The notes beneath the pieces are model-generated. The model was not told where the DNA came from and ran no database searches. It saw nothing but the letters and a program-made list of their open reading frames with translations. Below are positions 1 to 7,717 of a DNA stretch of 12,334 nucleotides, one piece after another (the stretch's first letter is position 1; every line of letters begins with the position of its first letter). Source of the stretch: B4-G1 sp964393895 (GTDB lineage: Bacteria > Chloroflexota > Anaerolineae > B4-G1); NCBI GenBank assembly GCA_964393895.1, contig CAYMWP010000134.1, forward strand, positions 1 to 12,334. Reading direction: 5' to 3'. The translations under genes were made by a program, and so were the position numbers.

Positions 1-7
1 TTCGCTG

Positions 8-107
8 CGCTACGTAGCTGACTACGAACGGAGCGATTGCTCGTAGTCAGGCACGTAGCGCTAGCGGAGTGCCGTTCTTGCGCTACTCCGCTACGCTGCG
101 TAGCGCA
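8..107. repeat. Overlapping palindromes upstream of the BMP lipoprotein gene (REP-like)
   Basis: Three inverted repeats fill this stretch. Positions 8-27 pair with 41-60 over about 20 bp with two central mismatches (inner arm CTGACTACGA/TCGTAGTCAG). TAGCGGAGT (62-70) pairs with ACTCCGCTA (85-93). TGCGCTAC (79-86) pairs with GTAGCGCA (100-107). The 11-mer ACTACGAACGG occurs directly repeated at 21-31 and 107-117. No gene is visible in 1-128. The structure resembles a REP/BIME-type intergenic element rather than a promoter. It could also be the 3' end of an upstream transcript, but no T-tract terminator was seen. Confidence 0.7.
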
Positions 108-143
108 CTACGAACGGTGGATGTGTGAATGAGGGAGGATGAA

Positions 144-1136
144 ATGAAGCAGAAAGAAGGTCTTGGCATGGTGTGTGTACTCTTGCTGTTCGTCGCCTTG
201 AGTGGGTGCAGCGCGGCGGCGACGCCCGCCGGCCGACCGGTGCTGAGTGTGGGCATGATTCTGGGAAGCGGCGGGCTGGGCGACTGCTCATTCAACGACT
301 CGGCCTACGCCGGCCTTCAGAAAGCTCAGGAGCAATACGGCGCCCGCTTTCACGTGGTCACTCGCACCTCCGAAGAAGCCGACGTGGAGGAGCTGCGCAA
401 CTTGCTCCAGCAGGGATACGATCTCGTCATCGGCATCGGCTTTGAGAACGCCGACTATATCGCCGCCCTGGCCCAGGAATTCCCCGATCGCCGCTTTGCC
501 GTGATAGATACGACCGTCGAAGGGGATAACGTGGCCTCGATCATCTTTCGCGAGCAGGAGGGCGATTTTCTGATGGGCGTCCTGGCTGCGATGCTGACAG
601 AAAGCAAAAAGGTGGGGTTCATCGGCGGTATGGACATTCCCCCCATCCAGCGCATCGAGAGCGGCTTTCGGCAGGGCGTCGCCTACCAGGACACGACCGT
701 CGAGATCCTCTCCGACATCGCCGGCACGTTTGCCGACCCTGAGGTGGGCAAGTCCCTGGCGCTGGCCCAGTACGAGGCGGGGGTGGACGTGATCTACAAC
801 GGGGCCGGGCGCACTGGCCTGGGCATCATCGAGGCGGCTCAGGAGGCGGACGCGCTGACCATCGGCGCCAGCGGCGACCAGCGCTATCTGGCCCCCGGTC
901 ACGTGGTGGGCAACCGTCCCAAGCGGGTGGATACGGCCGTGCTGGTGTTGATCGAGGAGCTCGAGGCCGGCCGGTTCACGCCGGGGGTGCGCTCCCTGGG
1001 GCTGGCGGAAGAAGGTCTCGTCTTGGGGCCGTTCGACGAGAGCATAGTCACCGGGGCGATGTTGGAGCGTTTAGAGACGCTGCGAGGGCAGATCGTCGCC
1101 GGCGAGATCGTGGTCGAGGTTCCGGAGGAGCCGTAG
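144..1136 (+). CDS. BMP/PnrA-family solute-binding lipoprotein
   Basis: Predicted extracytoplasmic ligand-binding lipoprotein of 330 aa, close to the usual 320-370 aa of the Bmp/PnrA (TmpC) family, whose known members bind purine nucleosides. The N-terminus is a type II signal peptide: Lys2/Lys4, a hydrophobic stretch at residues 7-19, then lipobox LSGC with Cys22 as the lipidation site. Family landmarks follow in order: a G.GG.GD.SFNDSAY.GL motif just after the signal, DLVIGIGFENADYI, an EGDFLMGVLAA segment, KVGFIGGMDIPPI, and a C-terminal IGASGDQRY region. An in-frame ATG at 129 exists, but AGGGAGG (132-138) sits 5 nt before ATG 144, so 144 is preferred. The stop is 1 nt before the sensor kinase ATG, so the two are almost surely co-transcribed. 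No permease or ATPase gene of an ABC importer lies nearby, which points to a sensory role (inference). The actual ligand cannot be read from sequence. Confidence 0.9.
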   Translation: MKQKEGLGMVCVLLLFVALSGCSAAATPAGRPVLSVGMILGSGGLGDCSFNDSAYAGLQKAQEQYGARFHVVTRTSEEADVEELRNLLQQGYDLVIGIGFENADYIAALAQEFPDRRFAVIDTTVEGDNVASIIFREQEGDFLMGVLAAMLTESKKVGFIGGMDIPPIQRIESGFRQGVAYQDTTVEILSDIAGTFADPEVGKSLALAQYEAGVDVIYNGAGRTGLGIIEAAQEADALTIGASGDQRYLAPGHVVGNRPKRVDTAVLVLIEELEAGRFTPGVRSLGLAEEGLVLGPFDESIVTGAMLERLETLRGQIVAGEIVVEVPEEP

Positions 1137-1137
1137 G

Positions 1138-3753
1138 ATGGACGCGATGCGGCTGGGAAGCAAGTTCAGAAATTGGTGGGGCGGGAGTTTGCAGCGCCGG
1201 CTGCTGCTCTCGAACACTGTCACGACGGCGCTCTTTCTGCTCATCCTGGGCCTCGTCGCGTTCTGGGTGGGGGCGACGAACCTGCAACAGCAGGTAGAGG
1301 AGGGGCACAGACGGCTGGCCGTGCTGCTGGCCAAGGACATCAACGCCCAGTACGGCCACATCGTCGAGAGCGTAGGGCTGTTGCGTGGCCAGCTCGAGAG
1401 AGAGGCCCACTCGCTCTCCGGACAGGCCCAGGCGATGATGGACCTCCGCCTGGGCGCGCCTATGACCTACCGCGCGCTGTACCTGTTCGACGCCACAGGC
1501 GATCCGCTGGTGAGCGTGGTCGGGCCGGTCGAGGAACTGGCCGCGCGCCCCATTGAGGAGACCATCGCCTCGCCCTTTGCCCAGGCGCCATCCGGCGCTC
1601 TGGATGCGTACCGGCAGACGGGGACGGGTGGGATGTTCACGTCGCCCGTTCAGATCATAGGTGCCGATCGGACGCCGGTATTGTACATAGGGGCGGCTTT
1701 TGCCGGTGAGGATGGGCAGGTTCTGGTGGTCGAAGTTGACCTGCGCAGTCTCTGGCAGCGGGTGGACGAGGTCTATGCCGGCCAGACGGGCCGCGCCCTG
1801 GTCGTATCGCGCGATGGCGTCATCATCGCCCACCCCGACCGCGCCTACATCGGCGAGCCGCTGCCGCCGCCGCTGAGGCCGGTATTGGATGGCTACGAAG
1901 GAGGAACAACATACACAGACCTCCCCAGCGGTCAGGTGATGTTGGCCGCCTACAGTCCTGTGGGGAAGCAGTCGGGATGGGGGATCGTGGTGGAGCAGGA
2001 GTACGCCGAGGCGCTGGCCCCTCTGAGGACTATCGCCCTGGCCACCTTGGGTGTTCTGCTGGTCGCCGCTGTGATGGCGACGCTGGTCACCGTTATCGTC
2101 GGGCGGGGCATCGTCCGCCCTCTCCAAACGCTGGAGGCGGCTACGCAAGAGATTGCCCGGACGGGCGACCTCGGCCGAGAGGTTGTGGTGGAGAGAAAAG
2201 ATGAAGTGGGCCAACTGGCCGGCACTTTCAATCAAATGATCGGCAGTCTGCGGAAAGCGGGGGCAAGGGCGCAACAGTTGTTGGAACAGCAGATCGCCGT
2301 CAACCAACTGGCCCTGGCCCTCGGCGCGGCGTCCGATCTCGACACGATTTGCCACACCGCCTACGAATGCGTGCGCGGCATGATGGACTGCGCGGCCTTT
2401 ATCGTTTCCTTCTACGATCGCGAGACCGATCTCATTCGCGCCGGCTACGTGGTGACCGATGGGGCGGTGCGCGACGTGGCTGACTTCCCTCCTATCCCCC
2501 TGGAGAAAGAGGGGCGCGGCATCCAGAGCCGGGTCATCCGTACCGGTGAACCGCTGTATACCCCCGACCACGGTCAGGCGATGGACGCAACCGAGACCAA
2601 GTACAAGATTGACGAGGAGGGCAACGTCACGCCGGGCGCACCGCCTGAGGAGGAAGAGGATTCCACCCGGTCGGCGCTGTACGTGCCGATAAAGATCGAG
2701 GGGCGGACGGTCGGCGTGATGCAGGCGCAGAGTCACCGCCTGGATGGCTACGACGAGGAGGACCGAGACCTGCTATCCGCTTTGGCCAACGTGACCGCTG
2801 TCGCCGTCCAGAACGCCCGCCTGCTCGAGTCCCTGCGCCAGTCGAACCAGGAGTTGGAGGCTCAACGCGCGAACCTGGAGGAGCTGGTCGCTCAGCGCAC
2901 GGCCGAGCTCAACGAGCAGATAGGCGAGACCGAGCAAGTCAACCGGGCTCTGGCCAACCTCCTGGAGGATATCCAGGTCGTCAACCGCGGCCTGGAGCAG
3001 ACCACACGGCAGCTCGAGCAGGCCAACGAGGAACTCGAGTCCTTCAGCTACTCTGTCTCGCACGACCTGCGAGCGCCCCTGCGCGCCATTGACGGCTTCT
3101 CACGTATCTTGCAGGAAGAATACGCACCCGAACTCGGGGCCGAGGCGCAGCGCTATCTGGGCCTGGTGCGGGATAACGCCCAACAGATGGGCTGGTTGAT
3201 TGACGACCTGCTGGCCTTCTCCCGCCTGAGCCGCAGATCGCTCGACAAGCAGTCCGTCTCGCCGGCCGACCTGGCGCGGCAGGTGTTGGAGGAATTGGCG
3301 CACGAGTACGAGGGCCGGCGGGTAGAGATCAGTATCGCCGAGCTGCCCAAGTGCCAGGCCGATCCATCCCTGCTCAAGCAGGTGTACGTCAACCTGCTCT
3401 CCAATGCCCTCAAGTACACCCGCGAGCGGGAGACAGCCCGCATCGAGGTCGGAACAGTGGGAATTAAAGATGTCAGATCGCAGATTGCAGATTTTGGGGG
3501 AGACCAATCCGAAATCTCGGATCCACAATCCGCGATCTATTTCGTGCGGGATAACGGCGTGGGGTTCGACATGCGCTACGCCGACAAGCTCTTTGGCGTG
3601 TTCCAGCGCTTCCACCGCGCCGAGGAGTACGAGGGCACCGGCGTGGGCCTGGCCATCGTCCAGCGCATCGTCCGCCGCCACGGCGGGCGTGTCTGGGCCG
3701 AGGCGGAGGTGGACAAGGGAGCCACGTTCTATTTTACGATTTCGGATTTATGA
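1138..3753 (+). CDS. Membrane sensor histidine kinase (extracellular sensor-HAMP-GAF-HisKA-HATPase)
   Basis: 871 aa; GGAGGAG at 1124-1130 lies 7 nt before ATG 1138. TM1 is at about residues 22-46. An extracellular sensor region spans about 47-292 and carries a dCache-like segment near 219-240 (ALVVSRDGVIIAHPD). TM2 is at about 298-322, followed by HAMP (about 324-378), GAF (about 390-560, with an acidic loop near 492-509), a coiled coil (about 562-635) and HisKA with phospho-acceptor His642 in SHDLRAPLR. The HATPase domain has an N box (Asn752, Asn756), a DNGVGFD G1 box at 805-811 and GTGVGLAI at 833-840. The expected role is autophosphorylation on a signal and transfer to a receiver, most simply the Rcp1-like regulator at 4251 or the first receiver of the hybrid kinase. 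Residues about 778-800, between N and G1 boxes, are encoded by an interspersed heptad repeat, and the last codons before the stop come from a second copy. The ligand may come from the BMP lipoprotein encoded 1 nt upstream. Confidence 0.93.
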   Translation: MDAMRLGSKFRNWWGGSLQRRLLLSNTVTTALFLLILGLVAFWVGATNLQQQVEEGHRRLAVLLAKDINAQYGHIVESVGLLRGQLEREAHSLSGQAQAMMDLRLGAPMTYRALYLFDATGDPLVSVVGPVEELAARPIEETIASPFAQAPSGALDAYRQTGTGGMFTSPVQIIGADRTPVLYIGAAFAGEDGQVLVVEVDLRSLWQRVDEVYAGQTGRALVVSRDGVIIAHPDRAYIGEPLPPPLRPVLDGYEGGTTYTDLPSGQVMLAAYSPVGKQSGWGIVVEQEYAEALAPLRTIALATLGVLLVAAVMATLVTVIVGRGIVRPLQTLEAATQEIARTGDLGREVVVERKDEVGQLAGTFNQMIGSLRKAGARAQQLLEQQIAVNQLALALGAASDLDTICHTAYECVRGMMDCAAFIVSFYDRETDLIRAGYVVTDGAVRDVADFPPIPLEKEGRGIQSRVIRTGEPLYTPDHGQAMDATETKYKIDEEGNVTPGAPPEEEEDSTRSALYVPIKIEGRTVGVMQAQSHRLDGYDEEDRDLLSALANVTAVAVQNARLLESLRQSNQELEAQRANLEELVAQRTAELNEQIGETEQVNRALANLLEDIQVVNRGLEQTTRQLEQANEELESFSYSVSHDLRAPLRAIDGFSRILQEEYAPELGAEAQRYLGLVRDNAQQMGWLIDDLLAFSRLSRRSLDKQSVSPADLARQVLEELAHEYEGRRVEISIAELPKCQADPSLLKQVYVNLLSNALKYTRERETARIEVGTVGIKDVRSQIADFGGDQSEISDPQSAIYFVRDNGVGFDMRYADKLFGVFQRFHRAEEYEGTGVGLAIVQRIVRRHGGRVWAEAEVDKGATFYFTISDL
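3469..3537. repeat. Heptad inverted repeat, copy A (in frame inside the kinase)
   Basis: GAT(T/C/G)NNN units recur every 7 nt for four units, then a short G-rich spacer, then AATCNNN units on the same 7-nt step, giving imperfect dyad symmetry. The stretch is 69 nt, exactly 23 codons, and keeps the kinase frame open. It encodes a low-complexity segment containing SQIADF and SEISDPQSAI that does not look like HATPase sequence. The same unit pattern occurs at 3738, 4169 and 4704. Confidence 0.8.
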
Positions 3754-3804
3754 TTGCAGATTGTGGATTGCGGATCAGCAATCTCAAATCTGCGATCTAC
3801 AATC
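3738..3804. repeat. Heptad inverted repeat, copy B (overlaps the kinase 3' end)
   Basis: Five GATTNNN units run directly into a GATC centre and then AATC/GATC units, all on a 7-nt period, ending at AATC 3801-3804. The kinase stop codon TGA (3751-3753) lies inside the second to third units, so the final ISDL residues are repeat-encoded. The right end abuts the ribosome-binding region of the four-helix-bundle gene. Confidence 0.8.
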
Positions 3805-3820
3805 AACCCGGGGGTGATCG

Positions 3821-4168
3821 TTGGATCAGGAGCAGATGAAGAGACGCACCAAAGAGTTCGCCAAGCGCGTGATCAAGCTGTGCCGGCGGCTCCCCAACAC
3901 CCGTGATGGACGGCTGATCGGCAACCAGCTATTCCGCTCAGGCACCTCCGTAGGGGCGAACTACCGCGCTGCCTGCCGGGCGCGCTCCAAGGCCGAGTTC
4001 GTGGCCAAGCTGGGCATCGTCCTGGAGGAAGCGGACGAATCGCTGTATTGGCTGGAGATACTCACCGAGACCCAGGTTATGAAAGCCGAGCTTCTCGCCT
4101 CACTGATGGAGGAGGCTGACGAGCTGATCGCCATGTTCGTCAGCAGCCTCAAAACGGCAAAGAAATGA
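3821..4168 (+). CDS. Four-helix bundle protein, S23/IVS family
   Basis: 115 aa, the normal size for the S23/IVS-encoded four-helix-bundle family (first known from intervening sequences in 23S rRNA genes; the Avd accessory protein of diversity-generating retroelements has a related fold). Visible hallmarks are a basic first helix (KEFAKRVIKLCRRLP), the conserved LIGNQLFRSGTSVGANYRAA turn, the SKAEFVAKLGIVLEEADESLYWLEIL helix pair and a final helix near ELIAMFVSSLK. The start is taken as TTG 3821 because GGGGGTGATC (3810-3819) matches the extended anti-SD complement at good spacing; ATG 3836 is possible, with AGGAG only 3 nt upstream. No reverse transcriptase or variable-repeat gene is nearby, so a retroelement role is not supported. 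The molecular function of stand-alone copies is unknown. The gene is bracketed by heptad repeats (copies B and C) and separates the kinase from its likely regulator. Confidence 0.85.
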   Translation: MDQEQMKRRTKEFAKRVIKLCRRLPNTRDGRLIGNQLFRSGTSVGANYRAACRARSKAEFVAKLGIVLEEADESLYWLEILTETQVMKAELLASLMEEADELIAMFVSSLKTAKK

Positions 4169-4236
4169 GATTGGAGAGTACAGACCAAGGACTACCGATC
4201 CCAAATCTACAATCTGAAATCGCCAATCTAGAATCC
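4169..4236. repeat. Heptad inverted repeat, copy C
   Basis: Starts at the base after the TGA stop of the four-helix-bundle gene. The left half is degenerate (GATTGGA followed by GA-starting heptamers); the right half has clear AATCNNN units on a 7-nt period ending at AATCC. The ribosome-binding site AAGGGAGG (4237-4244) of the response regulator begins at the next base. Confidence 0.75.
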
Positions 4237-4250
4237 AAGGGAGGTTTTAT

Positions 4251-4703
4251 ATGACTGCAAATAGTACGGATGGCCCTGTCGAGATTCTGCTGGTCGAAGA
4301 TAATCCCAGCGACGTGGAGTTGGCGCTCCACGCTCTGGAGAAGCACAACATCACCAATCGCATCGAGGTCGTGCGCGACGGGGCCGAGGCGTTGGACTAT
4401 ATATTCTGCACCGGCCCGTATGCGCACCGTCGTATCGCGGACATGCCCAAGCTGATTCTGCTCGACCTAAAGCTGCCCAAGGTGAACGGCCTGGAGGTGC
4501 TGGAGCGCATCAAATCGGATCCGCGCACCAAGCGCATCCCGGTCGTGGTGCTCACCTCGTCCCGCGAGGAGCGGGACATCGTGCAGAGTTACCAACTGGG
4601 GGTCAACAGCTATATCGCCAAGCCGGTGGACTTTGATCAATTCGCCGAGGCGGTGCGCCAGTTGGGGCTGTACTGGCTGCTGCTCAACGAACCACCGAAA
4701 TGA
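4251..4703 (+). CDS. Single-domain response regulator, Rcp1-like
   Basis: 150 aa and a complete receiver domain with nothing after it. The acidic pair is Glu16-Asp17 (LLVEDNPSD), the phospho-acceptor Asp72 (LILLDLKLP), the switch Thr102 (VVLTSS) and the conserved Lys124 (IAKPVD). The long segment between helix 2 and Asp72 (LDYIFCTGPYAHRRIADMP) and the KLPKVNGLEVL stretch are typical of the Rcp1 class, which usually partners phytochrome-like or PAS/GAF kinases. AAGGGAGG (4237-4244) lies 6 nt before ATG 4251. With no DNA-binding output, it probably relays phosphoryl groups or acts by protein contact. Likely partners are the kinase at 1138 and the hybrid kinase downstream; which of them phosphorylates it cannot be decided from sequence. 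Confidence 0.93.
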   Translation: MTANSTDGPVEILLVEDNPSDVELALHALEKHNITNRIEVVRDGAEALDYIFCTGPYAHRRIADMPKLILLDLKLPKVNGLEVLERIKSDPRTKRIPVVVLTSSREERDIVQSYQLGVNSYIAKPVDFDQFAEAVRQLGLYWLLLNEPPK

Positions 4704-4743
4704 GATTGCAGATTGGGGATTGGGGATCCGAAATCTAAAATCC
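4704..4743. repeat. Heptad inverted repeat, copy D (short)
   Basis: Begins at the base after the response-regulator TGA stop: three GATTNNN units, a GATCCGA centre, then AATCTAA and AATCC. It is the shortest of the four copies (40 nt) and the cleanest dyad. It is followed at once by the ribosome-binding site of the hybrid kinase. Confidence 0.75.
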
Positions 4744-4757
4744 AAGAGGGGGTTGCT

Positions 4758-7574
4758 ATGACCGAACATGTGCGCGTTTTGATCGTCGAGGATCGCCCTG
4801 CCGACGCCGAGCTGATGCTGCACGAGCTGCGGCAGGCCGGGTTTGAGCCTGATTGGGAACGGGTGGATACCGAGCCGGACTATGTGGCCGCGCTCCAGAC
4901 CGCCGCGGACGGGGACTTGGACTTGATTTTGTCCGACTACACCATGCCCCAGTTTAACGCGCTGGAGGCGCTGCATCTCCTGCAAGCGCGCGGTCTGGAC
5001 ATCCCCTTCATCGTGGTCACCGGCAGCATCAGCGAGGAGGTGGCCGTGGAGTGCATGAAGCAGGGCGCGGCCGATTATCTGCTCAAAGATCGGCTGACGC
5101 GTCTGGGGCCGGCGGTGACAAACGCGCTAGAAGAAAAGCGCCTGCACGCGGAAAAGCGGCAGGCGGAACAGGCGCAGCGCGAGAGCGAGCAGCGCTACCG
5201 CAGCCTGTTCGAGAATATGCCGATCGGCCTCTACCGCACCATGCCGGACGGCCGCATCCTCCACGCCAACCCGGCCCTGGTGGAGATGCTGGGCTACCCG
5301 GACCTGAAATCCCTGATGGCGACCAACGCCGCCGCCATCCACCTGGACCCCGCCAACCGCGACCGGGAGCTGGATCTGTTGGAGCGAGAAGGCGACGTGC
5401 GTCGCTTTGAAACCCAGATGCGCCGCTACGATGGCGTCGTCATCTGGATGCGCGACATCATCCGGGGCATCCGGGACACGGACGGGCGTGTGTTGTACTA
5501 CGAAGGCAGCCTGGAGGACGTCACCGACAGCAAGCTGGCGGAGGAGGCGCTGCGCCAGTACGCCGAGCGGCTGAGAACGCTGCACGCGATTGACGGGGCC
5601 ATCCTGGCCGCCTGGTCGGCCGAAGAGATCGCCCGGGCCGCGCTGCGCCACCTCCACAAGCTGGTGACCTACGGACGGGGCAGTGTGACCAGGTTCGACT
5701 GGGAAAGACGAGAGGCCGTAGTGCTCGCTGCCCACGGAGACGTCGGGGCCGCGACGGAAGTGGCAGAGCGTCGCCCGCTGGACGCATCCGTAGTCGAGAG
5801 GCTGCGGCAGGGCCAGGTTCACGTGGTCAAGGAAATTCAAGACTCCCTTCAGACCTCGTCGGTGGAGCAGATGTTGTACGCCGAGGGCATGCGCTCCTAC
5901 GTCATCTTGCCGCTCATCGCCCAGGGCAAGCTGCTGGGCTCGCTCAACCTGGGGGCGGAGCGTTGCGGGGCCTTTGTCCTCGAGGACGTGAACATTGCCC
6001 GTGAAGTCGCCGACCAGATTGCCCTGGGGCTGCACCAGGCCCAGCTACGTGAGGCCCTGCAGACCGAGCAGCAACGGCTGGAGGCCCTGGTGGAGCATCT
6101 GCCAGAGGGCATTCTCTTACTCGACGGGGAGCGGCGCATCCTGCTGGCCAACCCGGCGGCGCAGGCCGCTCTCCCTGTCCTCACGGACGCCGCCACCGGC
6201 GAGGAGTTGATCCATCTGGGGGATCGTCCCATTGAGGAATTCCTCACACTCTCTCCCGAGGAGCCATGGCACGAGTTGGAGGTCTCGGGGCCATCGCATC
6301 AGGTCTTTGAGGTGGCCGCTCGCTTTGTAGAAGCGGGGCTGGAGGCGAGAGGCTGGGCGCTGGTCGTGCGGGACGTCACGCAGGAGCGGGAGATGGAACA
6401 GCGCGTCCAGCAGCAGGAACGGCTGGCGGCGGTGGGCCAACTGGCCGGCGGCATCGCCCACGACTTTAACAACCTGCTCACCACCATCATGCTCTACGCC
6501 CAGATGGGGTTGGGCAAAAAGGGCGACCTGACCCCGGACCTGACGCGGGCTTTCGAGACCATCCTCGACGAATCGCGCCAGGCGGCGAGACTGGTGCAAC
6601 AGGTACTGGACTTTAGCCGCCGCTCCCCGATGGAGACCCACCCGGTGGACCTCAAGTCGTTCATCAAGGAAATGGTTCGCGTCCTACAACGCACCATCCC
6701 GGAGAATATCTCTCTCGTTCTGGAAGCAGAAAAAGACGTCGCTCCGCTTACAGTGGACGCCGACCCCACCCGCATCCAGCAGGTTTTGATGAATCTGGCA
6801 GTCAACGCGCGGGACGCCATGCCGGGGGGAGGCGTGTTGAGCATCGCGCTTTCCAGGGAGGAAGTGAGGCTGGATGCCGAGCCTCCGGTCGCGGGGGTGG
6901 AGCTAGGTGAGTGGATCTGCCTGGCCGTGGCGGACACGGGCAGCGGCATCCCGCCGGACGCGTTGCCCCACATCTTTGAGCCCTTTTTCACCACCAAGGA
7001 GCCTGGAAAGGGGACAGGGCTGGGGCTGGCCCAGGTGTACGGCATCGTCACGCAGCACGGCGGGCACATCGGTGTGGAGACAGAGCTGGGGCAAGGTACG
7101 ACCTTCCGAGTCTACTTGCCAGTCTGCCAGCCCAGAGAGGATGACATCGCACAAGAGGAAGCGGCTGCGGTCACTCCGGGGAAGGGTGAGACCATCCTCC
7201 TGGTGGAGGACAACGAGCGGATACGGAAAGCGGGTCTCGCGATTCTGGAATCGCTTGGCTACCAGGTGCTGACGGCGGCGAATGGGCGAGAGGCGTTGGG
7301 GGTTTACCAGGAGGCAGAGAGAGCTCGTCTTGAGCAGCGCGGGGGGATAGACCTGGTGCTCACGGACCTGGTGATGCCAGAGGTGGGGGGGCTGGAGTTG
7401 ATACGAGAGTTGAGGAAGGCGAATCCCGCCTTGAAAGCACTGGGTATCACTGGTTACGCGTTGGTGGAGGATCTGCTAGAGCTGAGAGAAGAGGGCATCT
7501 TGGACATAGTCTACAAACCGTTCGACGTGAGTGCGCTGGCGCGAGTCATTCGCCAGGTCTTGGACTCGAGGTGA
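4758..7574 (+). CDS. Hybrid sensor histidine kinase (REC-PAS-GAF-PAS-HisKA-HATPase-REC)
   Basis: 938 aa with no transmembrane segment, so a cytoplasmic kinase. The frame is open from ATG 4713, but those first 15 codons are repeat-derived; AAGAGGGGG (4744-4752) lies 5 nt before ATG 4758, which opens directly into the receiver domain. REC1 (about 1-120): Glu11-Asp12, phospho-acceptor Asp60, Thr88, Lys110. A coiled linker (about 120-145) is followed by PAS (about 147-265), GAF (about 275-425), a second PAS-like domain (about 437-550), HisKA with His568 in GGIAHDFNNLL, and HATPase with N-box Asn679/Asn683, a DTGSGIPP box from 726 and GKGTGLGLAQVYG. REC2 (about 811-935) has Asp870, Thr898 and Lys920. 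REC1 may accept phosphate from the upstream kinase and tune this one, while His568 passes phosphate to Asp870 or to the Rcp1-like regulator (inference). No output domain is present. It is the last gene of the + strand cluster. Confidence 0.93.
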   Translation: MTEHVRVLIVEDRPADAELMLHELRQAGFEPDWERVDTEPDYVAALQTAADGDLDLILSDYTMPQFNALEALHLLQARGLDIPFIVVTGSISEEVAVECMKQGAADYLLKDRLTRLGPAVTNALEEKRLHAEKRQAEQAQRESEQRYRSLFENMPIGLYRTMPDGRILHANPALVEMLGYPDLKSLMATNAAAIHLDPANRDRELDLLEREGDVRRFETQMRRYDGVVIWMRDIIRGIRDTDGRVLYYEGSLEDVTDSKLAEEALRQYAERLRTLHAIDGAILAAWSAEEIARAALRHLHKLVTYGRGSVTRFDWERREAVVLAAHGDVGAATEVAERRPLDASVVERLRQGQVHVVKEIQDSLQTSSVEQMLYAEGMRSYVILPLIAQGKLLGSLNLGAERCGAFVLEDVNIAREVADQIALGLHQAQLREALQTEQQRLEALVEHLPEGILLLDGERRILLANPAAQAALPVLTDAATGEELIHLGDRPIEEFLTLSPEEPWHELEVSGPSHQVFEVAARFVEAGLEARGWALVVRDVTQEREMEQRVQQQERLAAVGQLAGGIAHDFNNLLTTIMLYAQMGLGKKGDLTPDLTRAFETILDESRQAARLVQQVLDFSRRSPMETHPVDLKSFIKEMVRVLQRTIPENISLVLEAEKDVAPLTVDADPTRIQQVLMNLAVNARDAMPGGGVLSIALSREEVRLDAEPPVAGVELGEWICLAVADTGSGIPPDALPHIFEPFFTTKEPGKGTGLGLAQVYGIVTQHGGHIGVETELGQGTTFRVYLPVCQPREDDIAQEEAAAVTPGKGETILLVEDNERIRKAGLAILESLGYQVLTAANGREALGVYQEAERARLEQRGGIDLVLTDLVMPEVGGLELIRELRKANPALKALGITGYALVEDLLELREEGILDIVYKPFDVSALARVIRQVLDSR

Positions 7575-7717
7575 GGGATGGCCCCGATCGTAGGCGACCA
7601 AAGGGGAGCGCTTGCCAGCACAGGCAGCCCGTGCTAACAAGTCACCCGGTGATTGCCCACATCTCACCACAGAGACACAGAGAAAACACAAAAATGTCCG
7701 TAACTACTCAGGCGCTG

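Noticed and set aside
288..902. 204-codon - strand open frame opposite the BMP gene
   Set aside because: The + strand frame has a signal peptide, lipobox and family motifs; the antisense frame shows none.
1048..2736. 562-codon open frame on the - strand opposite the sensor kinase
   Set aside because: A by-product of high GC codon usage opposite a clearly conserved kinase. The translation is low-complexity, rich in Arg/His/Gln, with no recognisable domain.
3469..3537. Possible frameshift or pseudogene in the sensor kinase
   Set aside because: The odd segment is in frame and the N box, G1 and G2 motifs on both sides are intact, so it is an insertion and not a break.
3821..4168. Diversity-generating retroelement accessory (Avd)
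   Set aside because: No reverse transcriptase, template repeat or variable target gene is in the window; only the general four-helix-bundle family can be supported.
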